From Elephas maximus indicus (Eukaryota > Chordata > Mammalia > Proboscidea > Elephantidae), in assembly GCF_024166365.1 (NCBI RefSeq), contig NC_064832.1, positions 40,142,249-40,206,248 of the forward strand: 64,000 nt of DNA. Direction: 5' to 3'. This document shows positions 1 to 9,799 of the stretch, one piece after another. The notes beneath the pieces were generated by a model. The model worked only from the letters and a program-made list of their open reading frames with translations. It was not told the DNA's origin and ran no database searches. The translations under genes and the position numbers were made by a program. Position 1 is the stretch's first letter. Each line of letters opens with the position of its first letter.

Positions 1-520
1 CTAACAAGTTAGCCTGCCACAGTTTTATGGGTCAGAGACAAAGGACAGTTTATTACTCACAGCAAGACCAATAGCCAGGGCATCGGCATTTTTTGTGCTG
101 GTTCTCTGAGTCCCACAACACACAGGGCAACGTGAAGAGGGCAGATGATATCTTGCATTACAGGAGAGGAACACTGAGTTTAGGGAACTCTAGTCTTTTT
201 TGATGAGCAGTAAGCATGCCTGCCTGTTGCTCTAGAGAGAGACACTTTATTTGTTACAGGCTACCTTTCTAAGGGTGTTTATATAGCAAACAGCTTTGGC
301 AGATAGAAATAATGTCTCCCTCCAGAGCAGACTGCCCTTTGCTCTGGAGGGAGACATTATTTCTATCTGCCAAAGCTGTTTGCTATATAAACACCCTTAG
401 AAAGGTAGCCTGTAACAAAGGGCAGTCACTTGCCAGATGTGCACGAATACATCGATGGAGAATTGTCTCCCAACATCAGTATAAACTAAGGAGGTATTTC
501 CTACTTCCGTCCCCTGAAAG
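1..520. other. MTRF1 intron: unclassified repeat-like sequence around the palindrome
   Basis: No exon is recognisable. Bases 229-252 weakly resemble 339-363, a second copy of the same local motif outside the perfect arms. The stretch may be part of an old LTR, but I cannot name the family. Confidence 0.3.
250..419. repeat. Perfect 80-bp inverted repeat with 10-nt loop
   Basis: Bases 250-329 are the exact reverse complement of 340-419; I compared the arms base by base and found no mismatch. The loop is GACTGCCCTT (330-339). In addition, GACTGCCCTTTG (330-341) is reverse-complementary to 416-427, so an alternative small stem exists. The surrounding 1-480 has no gene. A perfect palindrome of this size is either very recent or a fold-back artefact. 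Confidence 0.95.
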
Positions 521-696
521 GTGCCTAGGTGGCGTAGTAGTTAAGAGGTTGGCAGCTAACCAAAGTGTTGGCAGTTCGAATCCACCACTCACTCCTTGGA
601 AACCCTGTAAGGCAGTTCTGCTGTGTTCTGTAGAGTCACTGTGAATCGGAATTGACTCCATGGCCAAAGTAATGGGTTTGGTTTTTTTTTTTTTTT
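521..696 (+). mobile_element. AFROSINE, short form
   Basis: tRNA-like head (TGGCGTAGTAGTTAAGAG, then GTTCGAATCC), body with CTTGGAAACCCTGTAAGGCAG, 3' end GAATTGACTCCATGGC and a poly-T-rich tail. Confidence 0.9.
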
Positions 697-1169
697 GGGT
701 CTACTGAAAAGACCTAGAAAATATGACCAACCCAGTAGCAATGAACATCCCTAGTGCCTTATTGTGGTGTTGAAATATGATTTCTCTGTTAAAGGAACCA
801 GGGCTTCTTGAAGAAATGACTAATTATAGTTCCGGGGCAAGATATGTCCAGAATGACCCTAGAATATCTTATTATACCATAGCAGGAAAATTATTAAATA
901 ACTAGAGACATTTCAAAAGATCTTCAGAGCTACGTTGAGGAGGCTTCCATTGGCCAAAGATAGGACAGGTTGAGCTTCAGTAATAATTACATTTGATTTA
1001 AACGTGCCACATATGCTTAAATCCTTGAGTTCATAATGATATATATTTTTTTAAATTGGTCATCTTCAGAGGATTACAAGAACCCCAGTTCATTATACTG
1101 CAAAATATGTTGGTAAAACTGGTAAAGGGACAAAATCAAGTATTTAGCCTGTCTCTCCTACTTAACTGT
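697..1169. other. MTRF1 intron, nothing recognised
   Basis: AT-rich intronic sequence between two AFROSINEs. I see no exon, RNA gene or element I can name. Confidence 0.5.
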
Positions 1170-1378
1170 TACTTTTGTTGTTAGTTGTCATTGAGTCATT
1201 TCTGACTCATAGTGATCCCATGTGTGCAGAGTAGAACTGCTCTGCAGGGTTTTCAAGGCTGTGACCTTTCAGAAGGAGATTGCCAGGCCTGTCTTTTGAG
1301 GCACCCCTGGGTGAGTTTGAACTGTCAACCTTTTGGCAAGTAGCCAAGCACTTAATTGTGCATTACCCAGGGACTCAG
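1170..1378 (-). mobile_element. AFROSINE, long form
   Basis: Antisense copy: starts with the GTTGTTAG tail complement, contains GAGTAGAACTGCTCTGCAGG and the internal segment with GAAGGAGATTGCCAGGCC, and ends in the head near TACCCAGGGACTC. Confidence 0.85.
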
Positions 1379-1379
1379 T

Positions 1380-2570
1380 AATCAAATAGTAAATTAGGGA
1401 GAGTGTCTCATAAACATATTTTAACTAGCACAGGAGAAAGAAATGTCAGAATTAGACTCCTACCATTTTACAACCCCCAATGATGGATCAAGTGCTGTCA
1501 AGATTGTAAAAAGAGAGACAACCAAACATTACATGTGTCTTGTAATATGTCTGATGCAGCCTCTGAATCCAGCTGCCAAATTGCAGCAAATACAGAGGGC
1601 AGAGGAACAGGTAGAATTGCCCCAAGAGCATGCAATCAGCAAAATCAGAACTGTGGGAAATGCTACAGGTCAGACAGCTCAGGTTCTTCAACAGATAATT
1701 TGTAGGAAATTAAAGAGATAGATGACAAATTTGTAGATAATAGAGACTTAAAAATCAAATATTTTAAAATGGACAAGACTAAACTATAGTGCCTAGGGAT
1801 ATGCATTTAGGTGGAGCACTTATATTAAAGAAAAGTGATCACTGTGAAAGTTAGGATAGTGTTTACTCTTGGGGAAGGGACAGGGGTGACTGGGGTCGGA
1901 GGCTTCTGGGCAGTTGGCGAAGTTCTTTTTCTTGACCTTGGTGATGGTCGTTTAAGCCATTTGATTCATGTTGTTTTCTGTATCTGTATATTATTTTGTA
2001 ATAAAAAGATGGGAGAAAAACATCAGATGAGAAGAAGCTAGTCTGGGTTTTAAGATTTTTTGTGTGTAATAATCTTCCTACTCCATAGATAAGTAAGAGC
2101 TAAATTTCAATAGGTTCTTGAGAACTTGGGAGGACCTATAGAATTATTCAACATTATCAAATTATGTTTTGAGCGTTCTCTTCTATATGGCACCATAATA
2201 GCCTAAGACTGCATAGGGTAGTTCAATGTAGATAAGGTCCCAGTATCCTTTTTTCCTAATAGTATTTTTTTTCTGGTTTGTAATAGTAAAACATGTTCAT
2301 TATTTAAAAAATTAGAAATAAAAAATATAAAAAACAACAACAAAAAAACTCCTGTTATTCTATTACCCAGAGATAACTATAAATAATATTTTGGTGTTTC
2401 CTTTTATATGTTTACATGTACATTGGGAAAATATGCAGTTTCGTACCTACTTTATGTTCTCATCCCAGGCTCTATACTTACATTCAGGCCTTAGGTTAAT
2501 TACATGTAGGATCATGATCCCTTTCTAAGTAGGATTTATTAGATTTGGATTTTTCTTTTTTAATTCCTAG
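1380..2570. other. MTRF1 intron, possible old repeat at 1440-2030
   Basis: A 92-codon open frame at 1443-1721 has no recognisable domain; its surroundings look like an old interspersed element ending near a T-rich stretch at 1960-2010. No MTRF1 exon upstream of 2571 was found. Confidence 0.3.
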
Positions 2571-2743
2571 GTGGGCTACATCATGCAGCTGCCCGAATTT
2601 CTGGTGGTAATGTCTACAGGCATTTGAAGTATGAAGGTGGGATTCACCGAGTTCAACGAATTCCAGAGGTTGGCCTGTCATCAAGGATGCAGCGTATTCA
2701 CACAGGAACAATGTCGGTTATTGTCCTTCCTCAACCAGATGAG
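2571..2743 (+). CDS. MTRF1: MTRF1 internal coding exon (decoding-loop exon)
   Basis: First of five MTRF1 coding exons in the window. MTRF1 is a class-I peptide-chain release factor acting on mitochondrial ribosomes; recent work assigns it to termination at the non-standard AGA/AGG codons of MT-CO1 and MT-ND6. The exon follows a pyrimidine tract and AG at 2569-2570, opens in phase 1 (split Gly codon) and ends on a full codon before GT at 2744. It encodes GLHHAAARISGG, then HRVQRIPEVGLSSRMQRIHT. The segment PEVGLSS (2663-2683) stands where bacterial RF1 and MTRF1L carry a shorter PxT-type stop-codon loop, and this marks MTRF1 rather than MTRF1L. About 230 N-terminal residues are not found here and must lie upstream of position 1. 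The human neighbour KBTBD7 also lies downstream here, which agrees with MTRF1. Confidence 0.96.
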
Positions 2744-2759
2744 GTAACCTCACCAGGAG

Positions 2760-3094
2760 GCATTGCCAACCCATCCATGTAAACAGGCACTGTGTGGAGA
2801 GGCCTTAGCTTCTAGGAAAATCTGTTATTTTCATGGTTACAGATTAAACTTTACAGTCTCAAATGGGGAATCCTGAACACTTCTCCATGTAAAGTTGTCA
2901 CTTTATCCATGACTATGATATTTGTTTGTTTTTTAAATAGAAGTCACTTCTTTTCAGAAACAATCCACAGAGCTTCTTTAATGTTGCCACCTAAGTTCTA
3001 TCTTAAAAAAGAAAATGAATTCCATAGATAATATCGTATCACTGAGGTCAGCGATATAATATCTCTGGAGGGTTTATGTTATAGCCATCTTCCC
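2760..3094. other. MTRF1 intron, nothing recognised
   Basis: AT-rich intronic DNA after the decoding-loop exon donor. No exon or named element seen. Confidence 0.45.
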
Positions 3095-3162
3095 TTTTTT
3101 AAAAAATTTTAATTTTAAACATGGAGAAAGTTGAAAGAATAGTACAATGGAAGCTTGTACAC

Positions 3163-3491
3163 CCACTCCTCACTTAACAACATGGTTAGGTTCCAAAGAC
3201 CAGGTCACTATATGAAAATTAGCATTATGTGAAAATGGAAGATGCTTGTATCATTACATAACTGCCAGATTACATTACTGTGTAACTGCCAAACCACTGA
3301 GAATCATGCCCCAGCCAAGATGACGCATAACCTTAATCATCACAACTAGCATGACTCTCGCCTTGCACCTTGGTGTTCGTTACTGTCAGATGTATGTTGT
3401 AAATGTGCAAAATAGTTGGATAGTAGAATTTTTACCATTGTCATACTTGTGAAGTGTCACATAATGAGATAGTCGATAAATGATGAGTAGG
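3163..3491. mobile_element. Tigger/mariner-like DNA element
   Basis: A 330-bp insert in the old L1. Its ends resemble each other as inverted repeats (ACTCCTCACTTAACAAC versus ACTCATCATTTATCGAC read from the other end, 13 of 17). The 'CTCACTTAAC' style of terminus suggests Tigger; the family is not certain. Confidence 0.45.
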
Positions 3492-3555
3492 TATATAACT
3501 CTTCCTGGAATCAGGAATTGTTAACATTTTGCCATATCTGCTTGATTCCTGTTGT

Positions 3556-3748
3556 TTGTTGTTGTTAGGTACTGTCGAGCCAGCTTTCAGCTCACATCGA
3601 TTCCATGTGACAGAGTAGAACTGCCCCATAAGGTTTCCTAGGTTGTGGTCTTTACAGAAGCAGATCTTTCTCCATTTGAGTCCTGGGTGAGTTTGAACTG
3701 CCATCCTTTCAGTTAGCTCCAAGTGCTTAATCGTACCACCAAGGCTCT
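3556..3748 (-). mobile_element. AFROSINE, long form, with target duplication
   Basis: Antisense SINE beginning with a GTTGTTGTTAGG tail. TGCTTGATTCCT occurs on both sides (about 3538-3549 and 3751-3762), a 12-bp target-site duplication inside an older antisense L1. Confidence 0.9.
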
Positions 3749-4829
3749 TTGCTTGATTCCTATACATATGTATGTACATTTCTTTAATGAACTATAAAGG
3801 ACATAGCAGACATCATGAGACTTCACCCCCCAAATGTTCAACATATCTTCTAAGAATAAGGACATTCTCCTATACTGTGTAAGCATGATACCATTATCTG
3901 TGAAAATCAGCAGTAATTCTGTAACAACTAATATTCAGTCCATTTTATAATTTCCTAGTCATATTTTTTAAAAACCAGGATGCAATCAAGTTTCACACAT
4001 TGGAATTAGTTGTTGTGTCTCTTTAAGTCTGGAACAGTCTCCCAAGTTTTGTATTTTTTTATGACATTGACTTTTTTAGGAGTTCAGAGCAGTTATCTTG
4101 TAGAATGTCTCACATTCTGGATTTGACTGATTGTTTCCCCATGGTGCTATTTAACTTGTTCCTTTATTGCCTGTACTGTATTGAAATTTATATCTGAATG
4201 TTCCATTCCATTCCAGTTACATGTTTTGAGCAAGAATACTTCATAGGTGACGTTATATTCATGTTACATCTTATCAGAAGGCACATAATGTCAGATTGTC
4301 CCACTGTTAGTGATGCTTAGTTCGAGCATTTAGTTAAGGTGGTGACCACAAAAATCTTTCCATTGTAAAAGTATATTTTTCCCTTTTTAATTAATAAGTA
4401 ATCTCTAGTGTACACATATCTTGCTCCCAGTGCTTTTTATTCATGATTTTAACATTAGTTGGTATTCCTTGCTGGAATCAGTTACTTAGTTTGCAGTTGG
4501 AAAATGGTGAATTTCTAATTGTATCGTCCCATCTGGCATTTATCTATAAAGAGCATTATAGGCTCATGTATTTATTTTTTAGTTCAATAAATTATAATCA
4601 TTGTTCCTTTTTGATGCCCAAATTGTCCAAATTTGTCAAATTGCCCAAGCTTGTCCAAATTTCGCCAGTAGTATCAGGGGACAAACCTAGGACCTTATGT
4701 TTTTAAATCACAAGGTCATATTATTATTACCAATTCAGATTTAATAGTAACAGAGTCGTCCCCCCGCCCCCCGCCGGCCCGCTCAATTTCTTGCATTTGT
4801 GTTTATATGTCTTTTCTCTTAGAATAAGG

Positions 4830-5032
4830 AGCCTTTGTGGTGCAAGGCTTAAGTGCTTGGCTGCTAACCAAAACGTCGACAGTTCAAACCCACCCAGCAG
4901 TTCTATGGCAGAAAGACCTGGCAATCTGCTTTCATAAAGGTTACAGCCTACAATACCCTATAGAGCAGTTCTGCTCTGTCACGTGGGGTGGCTATTAGTC
5001 AGAATTGGCTCAATGGCACATAACAAGAACAA
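4830..5032 (+). mobile_element. AFROSINE, long form
   Basis: Head CCTTTGTGGTGCAAGGCTTA, B-box-like GTTCAAACCC, internal segment with AGACCTGGCAATCTGCTTTC, 3' end CAGAATTGGCTCAATGGCAC. Confidence 0.9.
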
Positions 5033-5095
5033 CCTCTTAGAGTAAAACTCTTACTTCTTAATCACCATATATATATGTTTACTTACTTGCTTTAT

Positions 5096-5240
5096 GGAAA
5101 CCCTGGTGGCATAGTGGTTAAGAGCTACAGCTGCTAACCAAAAGGTCGGCAGTTCGAATCCACCAGGTGCTCCTTGGAAACTCTGTGGGTAGTTCTACTC
5201 TGTCCTGTAGGGTTGCTCTGAGTCGGAATTGACTGTATAT
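5096..5240 (+). mobile_element. AFROSINE, short form
   Basis: Head ACCCTGGTGGCATAGTGGTT, GGTCGGCAGTTCGAATCCAC, then directly CTCCTTGGAAACTCTGTGGG; 3' end GAGTCGGAATTGACTG. Close to the family consensus. Confidence 0.92.
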
Positions 5241-5502
5241 TATAGTCTTCCTACTGTATAATGTTGCTTTCTGGAACAATTCACTGTATAATACTCATCT
5301 TAGGGGAAAAATACACCTGAACGGTATTTTAGATGCTAACCGTGATCCTGTTATTAGTGTACTTTTCAAAGAGAAAAATCACCCATGATGTCTTTCATTC
5401 ATACAAATGAGTGATGTATATGGAACAAAATGTTAGACTTCCTTTCAAAAATAGATACGTATTCTTTTTTTTTTTTTTTTAGTATTTTATATCTTAGGAT
5501 GG

Positions 5503-5660
5503 GAGCCCTGATGGTGCAATGGTTAAGAGCTAACCAAAAGGTTGGCAGTTCAAATCCACCAGCCACTCCTCGGAAACCCTATGGGGCAGTTCTATTCAGT
5601 CTTACAGGGTCGCTATGAGTCAGACTCAACTTGGCGGCAGCGAGTTTGGGTTTGGTTATT
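5503..5660 (+). mobile_element. AFROSINE, short form
   Basis: Head GAGCCCTGATGGTGCAATGG, a small deletion within the tRNA part (the stretch between TTAAGAGCT and AACCAAAAGG is shortened), 3' end GAGTCAGACTCAACTTGGCG. Confidence 0.92.
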
Positions 5661-5918
5661 TTAGGATGATGGATGATGAAATTTATGAGAGATTATATAA
5701 CTCACTGATCTCAAAACATCTTAAGTCATTGTTAAAAAATAGCGTGCCATTGAAATAGGGAGTTTGTGATTCTTTTTTGTAGGTTATTTCTTCTCTTAGC
5801 CTAATGACTATGACTTATTTTAACACAAAACAGTAATTATTTGAAAAATCTTGGAATAAATTTAGTATTAAAGTGTTCACTAAGTGCAGAATTATTTATA
5901 TTGTACCTTTTGCTCTAG

Positions 5919-6036
5919 ATAGATGTGAAAGTGGACCCCAACGATTTGCGAGTAGATACATTTCGAGCCAAAGGAGCAGGGGGACAGCATGTTAATACAA
6001 CCGATAGTGCTGTCAGGCTTGTCCACATCCCCACAG
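5919..6036 (+). CDS. MTRF1: MTRF1 exon with the catalytic GGQ motif
   Basis: Phase-0 exon, acceptor AG at 5917-5918, donor GT at 6037, ending one base into a codon (118 nt). It encodes [20 protein letters not shown] and continues into the HIPTG segment. The Gly-Gly-Gln motif at 5979-5987 is the universal release-factor motif that enters the peptidyl-transferase centre and triggers hydrolysis of peptidyl-tRNA. The reading frame is intact. After GGQHVN this copy has T-T-D; the human protein, as I remember it, has K-T-D there, while bacterial RF1 and MTRF1L carry T. Three AFROSINEs (4830-5660) lie in the intron just upstream and an antisense LTR (6184-6616) lies just downstream. Confidence 0.97.
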
Positions 6037-6183
6037 GTAAGCATGACCTTTGCTTGTATACTTTTAACCTTTTTCCACATCTTATAAAACTTGATTCAGC
6101 ACTTGGAAGGAAATAATCCTATGTTAGTGCCTGGCTCCTTGTATCCTTCAAAGGTGACACTGAGATTGTGGATCTAAGGCCAC

Positions 6184-6616
6184 TGTCTTAGTCTCCTAGT
6201 GCTGCCGTTACAGAAATACCACAAGTTGGTGGCTTTACAGAACAGAAATTTATGTTCTCACAGTTTAGGAGACTAGAAGTCTGAATTCAGGGCGTGAGTT
6301 TAGGAGAGGGGAGGTTCTTTTTTTTTGTCAGTTTCAGCTGCTAGTAGCCAGCCATCCTTGAAGTTCCTGGGCTGGTAGATGCATCCGCTGTGTGTGTCTG
6401 TGTCTGTCTTCATACGTATCTTTCCCCCATCTGTGCCTCTGTGTCTGTTCTGGTGTTTTTATAACTCACAAGTGGTTAGGTTTAGGATCCACCTTACACT
6501 GGTGTGGCCTCATTAATGTAACAAAAGAAAACATCTATTTCCAAACAGGATTACATCCACAGATACAAGGGTGAAATTCAGCACATGTTTTGGGGGACAC
6601 GATTCAATCTATAACA
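6184..6616 (-). mobile_element. Solo LTR, MaLR/ERVL-like
   Basis: Read on the minus strand it begins TGTTATAGATTGAATCGTGT and ends ACTAGGAGACTAAGACA, the TG...CA form. It resembles the two LTRs at 27.8-28.8 kb and the mammalian MLT1 type. A clear target duplication is not visible. It lies 150 bases downstream of the GGQ exon. Confidence 0.65.
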
Positions 6617-6817
6617 CCATTCTTCATCCACTTTCTGTCATATATTGTATTTGGGGATTGCATATGTCACCTAGTTTCATTTCAGATGGAGTTTTTTTTT
6701 TTTTAATTGTTTTAGTGTGATTTTTCAAAAGAAAGGAGACCATCTTGAAATCAGATGCCCCTTTTAAATTTTAAATTAATTTTCCAGCTGATTATTACTG
6801 CTTCACACAGTTTACGA

Positions 6818-6982
6818 GCCCTGGTGGCGCAGTGGCTAAGAGCTACAGCTGCTAACCAAAAGGTTGGTAGTTTGAATCCACCAGCCGCTCTGTGGAAACC
6901 CTGTGGGTCAGCTCTTCTCTGTCCTGTAGGGTCGTTATGAGTTGGAATTGACTCCACAGCAATGGGTTTTGTTTTGTTTTGC
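6818..6982 (+). mobile_element. AFROSINE, short form
   Basis: Near-consensus copy: GAGCCCTGGTGGCGCAGTGG, TTGAATCCACCAGCCGCTC, GAGTTGGAATTGACTCCAC, then a GTTTTGTTTTG tail. Confidence 0.93.
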
Positions 6983-6989
6983 ACAGTTC

Positions 6990-7640
6990 ATAGTAGCAAA
7001 GTTGAAACAACCTAAGTGCACAACAATGGGATAATTTTATAGTTTCTCTTAAGTTTTATTGATTTTTTATTCCATAAGAAACCGTAAAATACTAGGATAT
7101 ACATATGAGCAAAAGAATATAAAACACCTATAACCATACCCAGTAGCTGTTATTGTATTTGTCTTTGGTATATATTCTTTCAGATTATTTTCTTCTCTAT
7201 GCATATCTAATGTATCATTTTTCAGAAAAAGGGGAATATATATATATATTGAGACTACCGTAATTTATTTAAGCAATTCACAAGTTGTTAGATTTTAGGG
7301 TGTTTCAACTAAGGCCTATATTGTTCGATATTGTTCTATATTGTAAGCAGTCCAGAACAGGAATCATTATCTTAAAGTGAATTTAAAATAAAAATGACAA
7401 AAAATGGGGTAAAAGTTAACCTAAGTTCAAACAATTGATCCAAACTATTTCAGAACATATAAATGGATTTAAAACTACCCTGTGCAGCAATAAATTATCT
7501 GCTTTTAAAAACATCACTGATCGTTGTGTTTCCAGACTTAACCTTGGGCCAAATTATTTAACTAATATCTTGTTCTTTGATTTACATGAGGCCCTAAAGC
7601 TTACCTTTAAACTTCCCCTTTAGGCAAGGCATATCAAGAT
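6990..7640. other. MTRF1 intron, nothing recognised
   Basis: AT-rich DNA with a short (AT)n run near 7238. The 62-codon open frame at 7435-7623 has no recognisable similarity. Confidence 0.45.
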
Positions 7641-7644
7641 CTAC

Positions 7645-8820
7645 TAACTCTTTGTTTTTTTTAATTGTTGAGGCTATACACAATAGAAAATACACCAATT
7701 CAACTATTTCTACATGTATAATTCAGTGATATTGATTACATTCTTTGAGTTGTGCAACCATTCACACCCTCCTTTTCTGAGTTGTTCCTAACCATTAACA
7801 TAAAACTCACTTTCCCCTAAGGTTCCTATCTAATCTTTTGAGTTGTTGTAGGTAGATCTTAAAAGAGTATAATGCTCAAGGCAGGTATTTGTTACTAGTT
7901 AAGCTGAACTCTTGCTTGGTTTTAAGAAGACTTCAGGGAATATTTTTGGTTTAAGGTTTAAAGATTATCCCAGGGCAATAATTTCAAAGGTTCACGCAGC
8001 CCCCATTGTTCCAGGGAGTCTAGATTTTCTCCGTTTTGGTAAGGATTCATCTATGGAATCTTTGAGCAAAATGTTCAGTAATGGTAGCTGGGCACCATCC
8101 AGTTCTTCCAGTCGCATGGCAAAGGAGGCAGTTGTTCATGGAGGCAATTAGCCACACATTCCATTTCCTCCTCCTATTCCTGACTCTTCTTCCTCCGTTG
8201 CCTCAGGCGAATAGGGACCAGTTGTGCCTTGGATGGCTGCTTGAAAGCGTTTAAGACCCTGGGCACTACACAGCAAACTAGGAGGTAGAACAGAAGCATT
8301 AAACACGTTATTAGGCCAGTTAACTGGGATGTCCTATAAAACCATGACCCTGGACCTCCAAAACCAGGAACCAAATCCTATGAGGTGTTTGTACATAAGC
8401 AGCCTCAGCAGCTGTTCCTTTTTTTTTGTCATTGATGTAAATTCATCTATCATGCAGATTTTACCAATTCAACTTTTTATGGGTATACAACTTATTGACA
8501 GCATTTATTGTAATCAGCTGTATAACCAATCCTACCTGTAATCAGTGCAATTTTTCCATCACCAGAAACCGAAACTCAGTACTCCATAAGCAGTAACTCC
8601 CCTTTTTCCCTCCCTCTCACCCCAGTAACCACTAATAAATTTTGGTCTCTATTTTTTTATAAATTTGCCTCTTTTTGTCCTTTTATATAAGTGAGGTAGT
8701 ATAGTATTTGTCCTTTTGTGATTGACTTATTTCACTTAGCGTGATGTCTTCTAGCTCCGTTCACACTGTAGCATGTATTAAGACTTCATTTCTCTTAAGG
8801 CCTACTAACTCTTAATACTC
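7645..8820 (-). mobile_element. Antisense L1, 3'UTR and ORF2 end
   Basis: Includes the complement of an L1 3' end (7645-7850), 3'UTR with TGGTAGCTGGGCACCATCCA, and the complement of the ORF2 tail (TCCTTTTGTGATTGACTTAT near 8710). The segment 8330-8460 is shared in opposite orientation with 63130-63220. Confidence 0.7.
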
Positions 8821-8854
8821 CATGTAGTTATGAGTATATAATATCTTTTTTCTT

Positions 8855-9235
8855 AATTGTGCTTTAAGTGAAAGTTTACAATTTAGGTCAGGTGCTCATA
8901 TAAAAACTTACACACATTGCTGTGTGTGTGTATGTGTGGCCCTAGTTGAGTACATGACATCTTGAGGCCACTTCTTCACACATTGTGTGTTGCTATGATT
9001 TCAGCATCTATTTCAAGAAAAAAAAACTCAGCCTTTTTCCCAGTTCTTCCATTCTGAGACCCTTAGAAAGGGAGCTATGTCCCGGCTAGAATCGAAAGTC
9101 AGCCTTGTGGGCCATTCCTCCATTTTCTCCATGCCCATGGACTCTGAAGAACCACATTTTTTCTATTCTACTGCTTCTATATAAACCCCATATTCTACCA
9201 GAAGAGTGTAGTACGTAGGGGTATGCTTAAATGTA
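8855..9235 (-). mobile_element. Antisense L1 3' end
   Basis: Starts TTAATTGTGCTTTAAGTGAA, the complement of the extreme 3' end of the full-length L1 at 33.3-40.8 kb, then diverging 3'UTR sequence with a short (TG)n. Confidence 0.65.
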
Positions 9236-9504
9236 TGTACAGGGAAGAGTTACTTTTTTTTTTTTTGAGTAAAATTTACCAGAACAAAGATGAAGACAAG
9301 TGTATAGTTTGTGCTTTGAAGCAGACTTGTCAGTTGGTTACCGGTTAGTGAGTGAAAGTGGGCCTCTGTAAGCCTTACAGTGCTGTCCTTCATCCCCATA
9401 GATTATCAATAACACTTAATTCTTCTGAGGTAAATTTAATCTTTTATATCAGTTTATCATTTCAAGGCTGACAGATTTTTTTGTTTGTTTTATACAGAAT
9501 AGTC

Positions 9505-9790
9505 CTTTTCTCAAAAAAATATTTTATCATGTTTTCAGTGAAGGTTTACACAGCAGTTTTGGTTCCTATTTAACAATTTCCACACAAGTTATTCAGCGAC
9601 ACTGGTTACTTTCTTCACAGTGCATAGACGTTCTCATTATTTTCATACTGGTTGTTCTGTTTCCATTCATCAAATTTCTGCCTCCTTACATTCTCATCTT
9701 TGTTTTAAGACTAATGGGTTTTTATTTTACCTTTGGTTTTATATAACTTTTTTCATCGAATCTAAGATACCATCAATTGAAAGACACATA
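9505..9790 (-). mobile_element. Antisense L1 3'-end fragment
   Basis: GTTTTCAGTGAAGGTTTACA and the following CAGCGACACTGGTTAC are L1 3'UTR complement. The right boundary is approximate. Confidence 0.5.
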
Positions 9791-9799
9791 ACTTCTATT

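Larger units (their letters stand above)
3095..4815 (-). mobile_element. Old antisense L1 3' region, interrupted twice
   Basis: The stretch starting AGAAAGTTGAAAGAATAGTA, the GTTAACATTTTGCCATATCT block and the GAATAAGGACATTCTCCTA block are hallmarks of an old mammalian L1 3' end in antisense. A TIR-like DNA element (3163-3491) and an AFROSINE split it. A sister copy lies at 23340-25440. Confidence 0.65.

Noticed and set aside
312..644. 110-codon open frame
   Set aside because: It crosses one arm of the palindrome and an AFROSINE; no domain is present.
1443..1721. 92-codon open frame as a possible MTRF1 exon
   Set aside because: No similarity to MTRF1 and no phase-compatible splice sites; likely old repeat.
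6818..6900. tRNA gene
   Set aside because: The A-box and B-box-like parts belong to the AFROSINE head, which has no acceptor stem; the same applies to the other copies.
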